Positions 27,002 through 35,810 of a DNA stretch of 57,439 nt are shown one piece after another. The position numbers were made by a program, and so were the translations under genes. Numbering within the stretch: position 1 is the stretch's first letter; every line of letters starts with the position of its first letter. Below the pieces are notes generated by a model. The model was not told the DNA's origin. It worked only from the letters and a program-made list of their open reading frames with translations, and ran no database searches. This stretch comes from a virus, in IMG/VR virus record IMGVR_UViG_3300046737_000215, positions 1-57,439 of that record, one strand, 5' to 3'.

Positions 27002-27169
27002 TTAGCTGGACAGCCCGCACCAAATCAGCCCGGCTACCCCGACGACTAGCGCCAAGGCGCCTAGCCGGCCGTGGAGGACCGTCAGGGGGTCAGTCGCTTC
27101 GGCGAACACGAAGTCGATGCTGGGGACGAGGCCGATTAGGGCGAGGGCTAGGAAGGCGAGCTGGAGCAT
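27002..27169 (-). CDS. Small two-helix membrane protein, 55 aa (holin candidate)
   Basis: MLQLAFLALALIGLVPSIDF forms a first membrane helix and ALALVVGVAGLIWCGLSS a second, with a short polar loop (EATDPLTVLHGR). The ATG follows the HNH stop by four bases. The leader TAATATAAAGAC resembles the leader of the 1205-residue virion gene. Size and layout fit small holins, but the endolysin is 20 kb away, so this is only a candidate. Confidence 0.55.
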   Translation of the reverse strand: MLQLAFLALALIGLVPSIDFVFAEATDPLTVLHGRLGALALVVGVAGLIWCGLSS

Positions 27170-27173
27170 GTCT

Positions 27174-27716
27174 TTATATTACCTTAGGCGGGTAGTAGGT
27201 GGCGTGGTAGTTCTTCTTGGCGGAGTTGCAGGACTTGCAAAGCGGCTGGATGTTCCAAATCCAGTTGGTGCCACCCCAGCTCAACGGCACAATGTGGTCG
27301 ACGCTTAGCTTCTTGGGCAGACCACAGCAGCCGCAAAGCCAGCCGTACTCCGCCTTGCGGTCAGCCCACTCTTCGGTCGAGAACTCGCCGGGCGTGCCAA
27401 GAAGCAGTGCCTTGCGCTTGGCGGCGTAGGCCAGAATCTTATCGTGGTTGGCTCTCGACCACTCCCGGATGAAGGCGGTAATCTTCGGCCTGTTCCGGTC
27501 GTAGTAGCTCTTGCGCTCCGCTTTGACCTTCTCAGGTTCGCGCTGCTCCCTCGCCCTAACGGCGGCCCGGCGCTTCGCCTTGTCGCGCTGGTACCGGGCA
27601 CGGTCTCGCCTACGGTGCGCCTCAGGGTCTTTGGCTTTCGATGCCGCCTGGTAGTGCTTGTGGCACATACCTTTGCCGTAGAACTTCCCTGGGCAACCTT
27701 CTATGGAGCAGACTTT
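27174..27716 (-). CDS. HNH endonuclease with two zinc-finger parts
   Basis: A 180-residue homing-type endonuclease starting at a GTG (27716). N-terminal CSIEGCPGKFYGKGMCHKHY is a small zinc finger; a basic linker follows; the HNH core is CGCCGLPKKLSVDHIVPLS with WNIQPLCKSCNSAKKN. Such genes sit between essential phage genes as selfish elements. It is placed between the terminator of the capsid gene and the small membrane gene, with its coding start inside the post-terminator region. Confidence 0.85.
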   Translation of the reverse strand, partial: KVCSIEGCPGKFYGKGMCHKHYQAASKAKDPEAHRRRDRARYQRDKAKRRAAVRAREQREPEKVKAERKSYYDRNRPKITAFIREWSRANHDKILAYAAKRKALLLGTPGEFSTEEWADRKAEYGWLCGCCGLPKKLSVDHIVPLSWGGTNWIWNIQPLCKSCNSAKKNYHATYYPPKVI

Positions 27717-27731
27717 CACAGCTCTAAACGT

Positions 27732-27762
27732 AACAAAACCCGCCTGCGTTAGCAAGCGGGTT
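27732..27762 (-). terminator. Terminator after the major capsid gene
   Basis: On the minus strand AACCCGC...GCGGGTT is followed by TTGTT, about 30 bases past the capsid stop. It would limit transcription into the HNH gene. Confidence 0.7.
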
Positions 27763-27791
27763 CAGTCGAGTTAAGCTAACTGCGCGTTATC

Positions 27792-29021
27792 TTAGAGAGA
27801 ACGGGTGCTGAGCTTCAAATGTCCGAGCTGGGCAACGCGCTCCGAGTAGCAGTTTCCGAGGGTCAGGATCGTGAACGCCAGGAGACCGGTCGTGGGCGAG
27901 TAGGTGAAACGGTCACCTGCAGGCTTGAACAGGTCCGCCATGGGGCCAGCGGTTCCGAGCGTGAACGCGTCGGCGGGGACGAGGTACGCGTTGCCGATTG
28001 GGCAGTGGCGATCCTCGGCGAGCGTGTATCCGAGCACGGTCTTGGTCTTGATACCAACGTTGTACTTGGAGGGCATCTCGCCGTCCACAACGCGGATACC
28101 TTCGATCGAAGACTCGATCTCGGCCACGTCGAGGGGGTTCATGAAGATCGGCGCCTTAGCGTCGAAATTGTTACCCAAAGCGAGCTTGAACTTCGCGAAG
28201 CCACGGATGAAGCCCTCGCGGACGCCATAGGACGAGACGTCCACGTACGTACCGGAGATGCGGCCCGGGGCAACCGTCTGGTCGACTCCGAGGAAGGTCG
28301 TCGGGACAGCAGGCGCCCAACCGTTGAGGCCATCGAGGTACGCGTTCAGCGTGTCCTGACGGAGCAAGCCGTCAAGGTTCGTGATGCCCGCGATGTTCGA
28401 CCACGCGGCGTCAGCCGTGATGGTGCCCGCGATCGGGTCCACCTTGGTGATCGTGACGAAGTCGCCCGAGTCACGGAGCGCGAACGCTGCCGCGGGGTCG
28501 CCGGCCACAACGCGCATTCCTGGCTCGAAAAGCGTCACTGCTTCCGGGGTCAGGTTGCCCGCTGCGTCGGTCAGCGTCGCGACGGTCGTCGAGAACGTGG
28601 CGAAAGCGCGAACGCCGTTGTTCGAGCGGTAAAGAGCTTCGTTGAGCTCCTGGCCGAACGCCTCGGTCGCACCGTCGATGTCGTTCGCAACGGCGTCGAT
28701 CAGCTGGCTCTCGTCCGTGCCGTACTGTGCGTTCTTGACGACGTCGTCGCTAAGCTCGCCGAAGTACCGAAGCGTGCGCTGCGGAACAACGTAACGCACA
28801 CCCTTGTTGCCCACGCGGTTGGCGTATGCGCCAGCTGCCGTGGTTCCGATGCCCTGGCCGTTGCTCAGGGGCGTCGAGATATAGACGCCGTTCTGCGAGG
28901 AGAACGTCGACTCGTGCTTCACATGCTTGAGGAGCGCGTTACCGGAGGTAAGTGCGTCAACCGACACACCGTTCCTGTAAAGGCGCTTTGCGGTCCATTC
29001 TACGTCAGCTTGCGCGGTCAT
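27792..29021 (-). CDS. Major capsid protein
   Basis: A 409-residue protein with the general make-up of HK97-fold capsid proteins of podoviruses: N-arm (MTAQADVEWTAKRLYRNG), central region with GQELNEALYRSNNGVRAF, and C-terminal domain (KAPIFMNPLDVAEIESS, RVVDGEMPSKYNVGIKTK). Located downstream of scaffold and portal, with its own leader of about 295 bases and terminators on both sides, as expected for a highly made structural protein. Confidence 0.85.
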   Translation of the reverse strand: MTAQADVEWTAKRLYRNGVSVDALTSGNALLKHVKHESTFSSQNGVYISTPLSNGQGIGTTAAGAYANRVGNKGVRYVVPQRTLRYFGELSDDVVKNAQYGTDESQLIDAVANDIDGATEAFGQELNEALYRSNNGVRAFATFSTTVATLTDAAGNLTPEAVTLFEPGMRVVAGDPAAAFALRDSGDFVTITKVDPIAGTITADAAWSNIAGITNLDGLLRQDTLNAYLDGLNGWAPAVPTTFLGVDQTVAPGRISGTYVDVSSYGVREGFIRGFAKFKLALGNNFDAKAPIFMNPLDVAEIESSIEGIRVVDGEMPSKYNVGIKTKTVLGYTLAEDRHCPIGNAYLVPADAFTLGTAGPMADLFKPAGDRFTYSPTTGLLAFTILTLGNCYSERVAQLGHLKLSTRSL

Positions 29022-29214
29022 GATAGTCTCTTTGAATCAAAATCTGCCGGGTCAACTAGCTAGCTTGTCGTGACCCAGGTGCCTCGTGACTAAGTAAGTT
29101 GGCTCGTACCGGGAACGTCCCTCGGCGACCGAATGTGGGTCCCGACGTCCGTCGCCTCGCTCGTGGGGTAACCCCGATTCATTTACGATAACTCTTGCGT
29201 TCTGGGGGCGGCCC

Positions 29215-29253
29215 AAATAAAATCGGCCGGCTAGGCGCTACCCCGGCCGGCCG
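29215..29253 (-). terminator. Terminator after the scaffold gene
   Basis: On the minus strand CGGCCGG, a 12-base loop and CCGGCCG, followed by ATTTTATTT. It lies between the scaffold stop and the capsid leader, so the capsid needs its own promoter within 29022-29214, where I could not pick one with confidence. Confidence 0.7.
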
Positions 29254-29316
29254 TACGCCGTGCTCTCTTCTGGTCCTGCTCAGGCATCCAGCCCGTTCGG
29301 CGGTCTTCTCCTACTA

Positions 29317-30405
29317 TCAGTCGTCGTCCGAGTCGGCGGCCTTGCGACGGCGAGCCTTCATCTCGGCCGCGAGCTCTGCCTTGACGTCTTCGCGGGTCTT
29401 CTTCGTGGTCCGAGCAGGCGGGTCGCGGGTGAGATCATCGAGTCCGCGGATTTCGACCTCTTCGTCGTCACCCTTCGACTTCTTCGCCTTGGGGGCATCT
29501 TCCTCGAACATCTTCTTGAAGACGTCCTTGAGGGCCGGGTTCTTCTTAATTGCAGCACGCATGGCTTTGTCGGAAGTGATGAGCTTCTCGGCGTTGTTCG
29601 CGAGGTTCTCTTCGAGGCGCTGCATAATCGGCATGACGTCTGTCACACCCTTCTCGTTCGCCTGGGTGAGGATTTCCTGAGTCGCCCACGGGACCGATGC
29701 CAGGAAAGGGAAGTCGTCCGAGTTCGCATCGAGGAACGCCGAGACCTTCTTGGTGTCAGCGGCCATGCGGGCTTCGGACTCGGCCTTCAGGGACTTCGCC
29801 TGCTCGGCGGCTTCGCGGTCGGACTTGTCCTTCTTGAGCTCCGCGATTTGGTCGAGGATCTCTTGGGGGACGGAAGGTTTGGCGCCGGGCGGCGCGTACT
29901 TCTTAGCGTTGATGCCCTTGACGAGGTCTTCGAAGGAGACGCCCAGGTGCTCCAGGATCGTCAGCGGGTTGGCCTTGCCGGCCTCGATGAGCTTGACGAG
30001 CTTGGCTGTCTCCTTGGTTGCTTTGTCGGCGGTCTGGATGGCTTCGTTCTTCTCGCGAAGGAGCTTCGCCAGGCGGAGGTCGTAGTCCGCGTCCGACTCG
30101 GACTTCCGCTGGTCGGGCACGTCAACGCCTGCGCGTTCGAGCTTCTCTTCCTTCGCTTCGATCTTCTTCTCGATGGCGGTTTCGGCCTTGGCTTCTACCT
30201 TCGGTTCCACCTTCGCCTTGGTCGCCTTCGGCGCCTCGTCGGCTTCGTCGTCCGATGCGTCCGCGGCAGCCGCCTTAGACCGTCGAGCGGCGAGCTCCGC
30301 GACGAGCTTGGCTCGGGCGTCCTTCGCTTTGACGGGGGTGTTCGCCGAGGGTACGTCTTGCTCGGGGGTGGTTACGTTGCTTGGCTCTTTTTGGATTTCG
30401 TCCAT
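29317..30405 (-). CDS. Capsid assembly scaffold protein
   Basis: A 362-residue, highly charged, helical protein: acidic/Ala-rich N-terminus, Lys/Glu coiled coil (EAKAETAIEKKIEAKEEKL), several more charged helices and an acidic end (KAADSDDD). This composition and the place between portal and capsid genes are typical for scaffolds that are removed during maturation. A TAGGTTA element lies just upstream (30418-30424). Confidence 0.8.
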   Translation of the reverse strand: MDEIQKEPSNVTTPEQDVPSANTPVKAKDARAKLVAELAARRSKAAAADASDDEADEAPKATKAKVEPKVEAKAETAIEKKIEAKEEKLERAGVDVPDQRKSESDADYDLRLAKLLREKNEAIQTADKATKETAKLVKLIEAGKANPLTILEHLGVSFEDLVKGINAKKYAPPGAKPSVPQEILDQIAELKKDKSDREAAEQAKSLKAESEARMAADTKKVSAFLDANSDDFPFLASVPWATQEILTQANEKGVTDVMPIMQRLEENLANNAEKLITSDKAMRAAIKKNPALKDVFKKMFEEDAPKAKKSKGDDEEVEIRGLDDLTRDPPARTTKKTREDVKAELAAEMKARRRKAADSDDD

Positions 30406-30441
30406 GAGAGTTAGAGTAACCTAGACGTTTGACGGGGGGCC

Positions 30442-32349
30442 TCAGACCGGCGGGGCTCCGATGCCCGGGGCGAGGATTTGCGTGGGCAGTTCAGCGCCCA
30501 TCGGTGGCGCTCCCGGAGGTGCCATTCCGGGACCGGCGCCGGGGGCTGCGGGCGGCGGGGCTGCCTGGGCAGCGGCCTGGTCGAGCAACTCCTCGCAGAA
30601 AACCATAAAGTCTTCCAGGCGCTGGAGATCGTCCTCGTCCGCGCCCATGGTCGTTGCTTTGAGCTTGGCCTTCGTGACCAAGTCAACCGCCATCGCGAGG
30701 TCCTGGCGCGGGTCGGGCATGGGCTCGAAACCGTCAAGGAGCTGTTCGATCTGCCACCTGACGATGTCAAGGTGCGCAAGCTCCTGGGACGCATACGCGT
30801 CGAGGTCCGGGAACTGCAAAAGTTGCATCGAATACTGACGACTGACGAACCCTGCCTGTATCCACTCTTGCACTGCGGCCCACTTGCCTTGCGGGGTCGT
30901 GGGGAGCGCGGACAGAGCGGCCATCGTAAGCCGAGCGTCGCCTTGTGGTGGGCGAATCTCCAGCCAGTTCGAAGTCTTGAGGAAGCGAGACGACTGGGTC
31001 GTGCGCCCCTCGACGGCGATCTTGTAGTTCTCATCTCGGCTGGCCATGTCATCGTTCATGCGCTCGAAGAGCCTGGCGACACCCTGCATAGACGACTGAA
31101 AGCGAGTCACGTACTGGACCAACCGGCGAGACTGGACGTCGTCTGCGGCTCGGACGGCGACGCCCGAGTCCAGACCCTTACCCGCCCCCTGGCCTCCCAT
31201 CTGGGATGCCGAGAGGCCCTCGGACATCATCCAGCGCTCTGTTTCGAGCTCCACTTGTTGCTGAAGGTCGCCCAGGGTGCCTTCCCACTTCGCGAGGGTC
31301 GGCGGCCCGAATGCGGGCTCGTAGTTGAGCACTAGGCCGATGTCATTCGTGAACTTGGCGGGGGCAATCGAGCCGTCGCCGTTCGGGTTAAAGATGATGA
31401 TGTTCGACGCAAGGTCTTGCGCGCGCGCGATGCGGGTGATGAGCTGGTCGATACGGAGCTGGTGGGGCTCGCACGACTCGCCGAGGCCCGCGCCGTAGTA
31501 CCCCATGTCGCGCTCTCGAAACCGGAAGACCGAGCAGGGGAAGTCTGTGTGCGAGTAGCCCGTGTCAAGCAGCGTAAGCCCGTCGAGGCAAAGCACGTGC
31601 CGGCCCTTGCCCTTAGCGGTAGGTTTCAAATAGTAGGCGTCCACGCACTCTACGAAATCCTTGTGTGAGTAGCCCGCGCCGAGGCCAGCGGTCAGGATAT
31701 CGGACTGATACTCTCGGGACACTGCCGGCGCTCGCATAATCTCGGCGGCGTACTTCGGCAGCTGGGCGGCGAGCTGGTGACGCGACATAATGCGCGTTCG
31801 GGCCAGGCAGCGGGGCTTCATCGTCATCCCGTCGAGGTGCTCGACGTAAACCGACTCTGCCACTTCGCGCTCAACTGTCACGAGCCCGGTAACCGGGTCG
31901 AACTTCTGGAACACGAAGCCGGTGCCGATCTTGAGGGCGTCCAAGAGAGCGCGCTTGCACGCCTCCTTGACTTCGTCGGACATTTGACCCTGCAAAACCT
32001 CGGAGGCCCGCTCCGCTTTGCGCATGAGCTTGAAGTCCGCCCCGACAGTTATATATTGTGGAATGCTGGGCGCCTGGCCGATGAGCGAGAAAGCCGTATC
32101 CACGCCCGCCGCGGTAAGATTATACCCGATGTGAGGCGCCCCACCCTCCTGCTCGCGGCCGAACCAATAGCGGCTGGTGCCCTCCGACCGGAGGCCCGTG
32201 GGGTTGCCGCGCGAGTAGAGGTCGCGATGTAGCGCCCAATCCTCTCGCATATCGGCTTGTTGGCGCCGGCAGTGATTGACGAAGGCGAAGACATCTTTGT
32301 GGGCCTGGCCCCTCGGCTCTTGAAACCAGCTACACCCGTTTTGTGTCAT
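30442..32349 (-). CDS. Portal protein
   Basis: A 635-residue protein. The mid region includes the portal-like segments GYYGAGLGESCEPHQLRIDQ and LASNIIIFNPNGDGSIAPAK, then the long helical crown part with SASQMGGQGAGKGLDSGVA and QSRRLVQYVTRFQSSM. Pro/Ala/Gly-rich C-terminus. Forms the dodecameric ring where DNA enters and leaves. Followed by the scaffold. Confidence 0.85.
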   Translation of the reverse strand: MTQNGCSWFQEPRGQAHKDVFAFVNHCRRQQADMREDWALHRDLYSRGNPTGLRSEGTSRYWFGREQEGGAPHIGYNLTAAGVDTAFSLIGQAPSIPQYITVGADFKLMRKAERASEVLQGQMSDEVKEACKRALLDALKIGTGFVFQKFDPVTGLVTVEREVAESVYVEHLDGMTMKPRCLARTRIMSRHQLAAQLPKYAAEIMRAPAVSREYQSDILTAGLGAGYSHKDFVECVDAYYLKPTAKGKGRHVLCLDGLTLLDTGYSHTDFPCSVFRFRERDMGYYGAGLGESCEPHQLRIDQLITRIARAQDLASNIIIFNPNGDGSIAPAKFTNDIGLVLNYEPAFGPPTLAKWEGTLGDLQQQVELETERWMMSEGLSASQMGGQGAGKGLDSGVAVRAADDVQSRRLVQYVTRFQSSMQGVARLFERMNDDMASRDENYKIAVEGRTTQSSRFLKTSNWLEIRPPQGDARLTMAALSALPTTPQGKWAAVQEWIQAGFVSRQYSMQLLQFPDLDAYASQELAHLDIVRWQIEQLLDGFEPMPDPRQDLAMAVDLVTKAKLKATTMGADEDDLQRLEDFMVFCEELLDQAAAQAAPPPAAPGAGPGMAPPGAPPMGAELPTQILAPGIGAPPV

Positions 32350-32375
32350 GCCCCCAGTCTAAAGGGCGGGTGGCT

Positions 32376-32561
32376 TTATCGGCCGCGCCTAGGGAACCGC
32401 TCCAGCTCGTCTGCGGGCGCCTCCCGTCCCGGGGCGGCCGGTCTCCCAGCCAGCCCGGAGAAGGTGGCTTTGCGGTCGCCAGACTCCACGACGGTGGCGC
32501 CTAGCGCCCGAAGCTCCTTGCAAAGCGCGATGAACGCCTCGTCGGCTGGGGTCAGAAGCAT
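32376..32561 (-). CDS. Hypothetical protein, 61 aa
   Basis: MLLTPADEAFIALCKELRAL then a short beta region (GATVVESGDRKATFSG) and a Pro/Arg-rich tail. Its start overlaps the end of the 40-residue membrane gene (ATG within the last codons), so translation is coupled. Sits between small terminase and portal. Not recognised. Confidence 0.55.
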   Translation of the reverse strand: MLLTPADEAFIALCKELRALGATVVESGDRKATFSGLAGRPAAPGREAPADELERFPRRGR

Positions 32562-32674
32562 GACTTGATACCCAGGCAGAAGGATGCGCAGCCGACGGCC
32601 ACGACGCTAACGGTGCCAGGCTCCCAGCCGAAGGCCAACGCGGTAACAACCCCGAGAACTAGACCGATGTACAT
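32552..32674 (-). CDS. Small membrane protein, 40 aa
   Basis: MYIGLVLGVVTALAFGWE and VSVVAVGCASFCLGIKSC give two short hydrophobic helices. GAGGGA lies directly before the ATG. It starts 9 bases past the stop of the small terminase and overlaps the next gene. Function unknown. Confidence 0.5.
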   Translation of the reverse strand: MYIGLVLGVVTALAFGWEPGTVSVVAVGCASFCLGIKSCF

Positions 32675-32683
32675 TCCCTCAAG

Positions 32684-33349
32684 TTACTCGCTGTCCGACC
32701 CGTCGTCAACTATTTCCGCTTCGGCGGGCTCGCCGGCGGTCAACTGGGGCACCGAGTCGACCTGTTGCTTAGCCAGCGCGAGCAGCGTAGCGGTAGGCAG
32801 CGAGGCGATGTCGACCTTGTTGCCCGCGGACGCCTCGACAGATATCTTGCTGGCAAGGTGCCAACGTCGTGCGGCGAACCGCTCAAGCATCCAGGCGGCG
32901 GCCTTCCAGTCGTGAGATGCCGCACTACCTATGCAGGCGATCAAGCTCGCTTCGTACTGGGCCTTCGCCTCGTGGACGCGGTCGAGCCAGTAGATATACG
33001 GCGACTCGCCTTTGTCGAAGCCGCCGATTAGGCCCTTCTCCTTGTGCGCGCGCGCGGTCTTCGACCAGCTCTTCCACAGCTCGCCTTTGATGCCGATGGA
33101 GGCCGCGGCGACGTGCACGGGCACGCCGACCTTGACGAGCTCCGCCATCGCGGCGGCGCGCTTCGGGGTGATGGAGTTGCAGTCTGGGTCGGGGTCCGAA
33201 AAGTCCAGAACGATGCCCTCGTCCGAGTCCAAGCGGTCGTCTTCCGAGTCGACGTGGTCGTACGGAGCCGCAGAGCCCCCACGTCGGTGCTTTCCGTAGC
33301 CGGGCTTAGGCGATCCTTGCCTAGGCGTTTTCGGTGCTCCCCAGCCCAT
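32684..33349 (-). CDS. terS: Terminase small subunit (probable)
   Basis: A 221-residue protein. After a disordered N-terminal part, residues about 60-100 form a helix-turn-helix-like domain (TPKRAAAMAELVKVGVPVHV, AAASIGIKGELWKSWSKTAR), then a helical region with YIYWLDRVHEAKAQYEASL and ASHDWKAAAWMLERFAARRW. This pattern is typical of many phage small terminases, which recognise the packaging site. Upstream of portal as usual. The acidic C-terminus may contact the large subunit. Confidence 0.7.
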   Translation of the reverse strand: MGWGAPKTPRQGSPKPGYGKHRRGGSAAPYDHVDSEDDRLDSDEGIVLDFSDPDPDCNSITPKRAAAMAELVKVGVPVHVAAASIGIKGELWKSWSKTARAHKEKGLIGGFDKGESPYIYWLDRVHEAKAQYEASLIACIGSAASHDWKAAAWMLERFAARRWHLASKISVEASAGNKVDIASLPTATLLALAKQQVDSVPQLTAGEPAEAEIVDDGSDSE

Positions 33350-33350
33350 A

Positions 33351-33782
33351 CTACGCCCCGACGATGATTCTGGCGAACGGCACGCGCCCTTGAACCGTAA
33401 TCCGCGCCTTCGCCGCGGCTAAAGTCGCCTGCTCTCGGCGGCAGAAGCGCGAGGTGACCATCTGCGAGGCGAGCTCCATCCGAAACTCGGCCAACGCGAG
33501 ACGCTCCGAGCGGTCGGTAGCGGAAAAGCCGCCTCGTGCGCCAGGAAACGCGGAATCCGACAACGTTTCCACGCGCCAGAAGCCGTTTTTGTCCTCGAAC
33601 GCCATGACGTCCACGTCGAGGATGTCGGTGGTGCGCTCGGGGCCGTCTATTTCGTGACGACGTGCGCCCTCGACCCAACTCTGGTAGAGCTCCTTGCCCA
33701 TTCCGCGGATGCGTTCACCGGCGTCGATGCCTTCAAGGACTTTCAGCTGCTCGCGGACGCGAGTTTTGCGGTCATCACTCAT
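33351..33782 (-). CDS. Hypothetical protein, 143 aa
   Basis: MSDDRKTRVREQLKVLEGID then a mixed domain (ILDVDVMAFEDKNGFWRVET) and a helical, basic end (SRFCRREQATLAAAKARITV). Stop is immediately before the small terminase start. Its start overlaps the stop of the 93-residue gene. Not recognised. Confidence 0.6.
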   Translation of the reverse strand: MSDDRKTRVREQLKVLEGIDAGERIRGMGKELYQSWVEGARRHEIDGPERTTDILDVDVMAFEDKNGFWRVETLSDSAFPGARGGFSATDRSERLALAEFRMELASQMVTSRFCRREQATLAAAKARITVQGRVPFARIIVGA

Positions 33783-34060
33783 TTGGGGCTCACCTTTTCC
33801 TTCAGTTTCGCCGGTTTTGGTGTCGCCGGGACGACAACTACGGGCAAGGGTTCGGAGGCAGGCGCAGCGAAAACCGCGCCGAAGCAGTTAGAAAGCGCGA
33901 AACGGGATTCGGCCCCGTCAGCCGCGGTGAGAATGACCGTCTGGCCGTCCACTTCGATGCTGAGCGTCGGCGACGCGTCGAAGCGCGCGAAGAGCAACCC
34001 GTTGCGCGGGTCAATGGCGTCTCGGCCAGGCCGTAGCCGCACGTAAGAGCACTTCTTCAT
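33779..34060 (-). CDS. Hypothetical protein, 93 aa
   Basis: The ATG at 34060 overlaps the stop of the acetyltransferase gene (ATGA). Beta-rich sequence (RFDASPTLSIEVDGQTVILT) with a Pro/Lys tail (VVVVPATPKPAKLKEKV). Not recognised. Confidence 0.55.
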   Translation of the reverse strand: MKKCSYVRLRPGRDAIDPRNGLLFARFDASPTLSIEVDGQTVILTAADGAESRFALSNCFGAVFAAPASEPLPVVVVPATPKPAKLKEKVSPK

Positions 34061-34437
34061 AGGTCCCCCGGCACATGGAATCCATAACGGACCGCGGTCT
34101 CTTTCCAACGCTCGGACGGGAAGAAGGACTCCAGCGACGCCTCGGGGCTAATCCGGTCGTAGGTCGCGACGAGGAGCTCCTTGGCGATGCCCTGGCGGCG
34201 TTCGCCATCGCGGACATACACATGCACCAAGACGATCCCGTCCTCTTCCAAGAACATGGAGAAGCCGAGGGCGCGGTGGCCGCGTCGGGCGACGAGGACT
34301 TGGGCCTTGGAGAGGATGTCGTTAACGAGAGGGTTGACGATCGCGTAGGCTTCGAAGTTCGGGCGGTCTGAGAGGAGCGTCGATTTGACGTGCTCCTTGG
34401 CCGCTTTGGCTACGAAGGACGTTTCGTCCAACTTCAT
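34057..34437 (-). CDS. GNAT-family acetyltransferase
   Basis: A 126-residue protein (133 if the GTG at 34458 is used). The acetyl-CoA binding segment is VHVYVRDGERRQGIAKELL with the R-R-Q-G-I-A loop; the C-terminal strand has WKETAVRYGF. Transfers an acetyl group from acetyl-CoA to an amine; the substrate is unknown. Phages use GNATs on host proteins or on DNA modifications. Overlaps the next small gene by ATGA. Confidence 0.7.
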   Translation of the reverse strand: MKLDETSFVAKAAKEHVKSTLLSDRPNFEAYAIVNPLVNDILSKAQVLVARRGHRALGFSMFLEEDGIVLVHVYVRDGERRQGIAKELLVATYDRISPEASLESFFPSERWKETAVRYGFHVPGDL

Positions 34438-34496
34438 GGGGGAAATGGCTTGGCTCACTCGTCAACGGTAACCCAGACCTTTAGCGGGCGGCCTGG

Positions 34497-34691
34497 CTAG
34501 GCGCCGAAAGACGCCCGGAGCGCGCCGATAGCGACGGCCAGCCCGTCCGGGTCGTTCTTCGGCCACTTCCTCCGGAGCTCTTCGGCGCCGGCTTTGGCGG
34601 CGTGGAGCGCGCGCATAAGGCGCGGGACGTTATCCCACGGGGACGCACGTCCACGGAAGATGTCGTCTGCCCACTGGTACGAGTCTTTCAT
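34497..34691 (-). CDS. Hypothetical protein, 64 aa
   Basis: MKDSYQWADDIFRGRASPWD then a helical region (NVPRLMRALHAAKAGAEEL, DGLAVAIGALRASFGA). Its start overlaps the stop of the upstream gene (ATGA). Not recognised. Confidence 0.55.
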   Translation of the reverse strand: MKDSYQWADDIFRGRASPWDNVPRLMRALHAAKAGAEELRRKWPKNDPDGLAVAIGALRASFGA

Positions 34692-34918
34692 GGCCACATC
34701 CCAAATGCGAAGTCGAGTTCCGCGTCTAAATCTTCGCTGAGCTCCAGCACGGGAATGGCGACTGCCGCCGGACACCACGGACAGCACTCCGATTCCGGGT
34801 GGAATTGCTCGTGCTTGCGGCATTGCACCAACCGCGACGGCTGCGGACCGAGGCGGCGGTTCGGATTGGCGGCGAGGTGGTCGCCGAGGAGCTTGAGTTC
34901 TTCTTTCGGATTAGCCAC
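34688..34918 (-). CDS. Hypothetical Cys/His-rich protein, 76 aa
   Basis: Starts at a GTG (VANPKEELKLLGDHL). The middle has CRKHEQFHPESECCPWCP, a possible zinc site. Acidic, hydrophobic end. Overlaps the following gene (ATGA). Not recognised. Confidence 0.55.
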   Translation of the reverse strand: MANPKEELKLLGDHLAANPNRRLGPQPSRLVQCRKHEQFHPESECCPWCPAAVAIPVLELSEDLDAELDFAFGMWP

Positions 34919-34973
34919 GGGGTGCCTTTCGGGCGACGAACGAGAGAGCCCATACCACTAGGTACCTAAGCAT
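34911..34973 (-). CDS. Very small membrane peptide, 20 aa (tentative)
   Basis: MLRYLVVWALSFVARKAPRG: one hydrophobic helix with a basic tail. Its ATG overlaps the stop of the 61-residue gene and its stop overlaps the start of the next, so it could mainly link translation of its neighbours. Confidence 0.3.
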   Translation of the reverse strand: MLRYLVVWALSFVARKAPRG

Positions 34974-35151
34974 CGAGCGACCTCCGCTTGCCGGTCGGGT
35001 CGTAGCGGGTCATGGGGTCGTCTGCCTCGGCGTCGACCCAATCAAGGACCGGCCAGTACATCCCGGACTCTTCGTCGATGAGGAGTTGGTCCGCGTAGTC
35101 ATGCCATTGGCCGAGGAGGAAGTTGAGTACCGAGCGGTCGATGTCGTTCAT
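34966..35151 (-). CDS. Hypothetical protein, 61 aa
   Basis: The start is the ATG at 35151 (MNDIDRSVLNFLLGQWHDY), preceded by AACGAG. Acidic, Trp-rich middle (MYWPVLDWVDAEADD). Just after the 100-residue gene on the same strand. Not recognised. Confidence 0.5.
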   Translation of the reverse strand: MNDIDRSVLNFLLGQWHDYADQLLIDEESGMYWPVLDWVDAEADDPMTRYDPTGKRRSLDA

Positions 35152-35183
35152 CTCGTTAGAGTACCGCCCGGAGGGGCGGCAGG

Positions 35184-35486
35184 TCAAGTCCGAAAGGCCC
35201 CTTGGTGGTGAGCGTCGATGATGGCTGCGCGATGCCGCTTAAACGCGAGCTCCAACCAATATGGGATCGTGTATGCCGGATCTTTAGAGACGACCCAGAA
35301 GAGTTGCTGGGCGGCCTGCTCCGGGTCGCCGTGGTCGGCGAGGGCGGAGAGCCACAGCAACCACAGACACGAGTCGATGGCGGTAGTGTAGTTGGCACGG
35401 ATGGCGCCGCCCAGGGGCAGCGACTGGGCGCGGAGCATTCCCTTGACGCTCATCGGTTTTGGAAACTGGCTTAGCTCGTTAGACAT
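35184..35486 (-). CDS. Hypothetical protein, 100 aa
   Basis: MSNELSQFPKPMSVKGMLRA, then helices with aromatic residues (CLWLLWLSALADHGD, AAQQLFWVVSKDPAYTIPYW). Possibly peripheral membrane. Located four bases after the putative HTH gene. Not recognised. Confidence 0.5.
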   Translation of the reverse strand: MSNELSQFPKPMSVKGMLRAQSLPLGGAIRANYTTAIDSCLWLLWLSALADHGDPEQAAQQLFWVVSKDPAYTIPYWLELAFKRHRAAIIDAHHQGAFRT

Positions 35487-35490
35487 CTGG

Positions 35491-35790
35491 TTACTCGCTC
35501 TCGCTCTCGGTCTCTGAAAAGTTCTCGTCTACGGCGTAGACCACATCCGCGCCGCCTAGGCGCTCGAAGCTCGGTCGGCCGCGGGCCAGATGGTCCAGCG
35601 CGAATCCGCTTTGCGCGAGCCAGCGGCGCACGGTCAGCGGGGCGACCGAGTGCTTGCGGGCTAGGTGGGTGACGATGAGCGCGGTTGGCCCGCGGGCAGC
35701 GACGATTTCGGCGGCCTCGGCGAGGACAGCTCGTCGGGCAATGGACAGCGCCTGCTTGGTGCGGCGCTTCAACTCGTTTAGGTTTTGCAT
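35491..35790 (-). CDS. Putative DNA-binding protein with helix-turn-helix, 99 aa
   Basis: The basic N-terminal helix (MQNLNELKRRTKQALSIARR) is followed by an HTH-like segment THLARKHSVAPLTVRRWLAQ, and an acidic tail (DENFSETESESE). Could regulate the small-gene region. No named family. Confidence 0.5.
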   Translation of the reverse strand: MQNLNELKRRTKQALSIARRAVLAEAAEIVAARGPTALIVTHLARKHSVAPLTVRRWLAQSGFALDHLARGRPSFERLGGADVVYAVDENFSETESESE

Positions 35791-35810
35791 GGCCTTATCT
35801 TACCGTGCCT

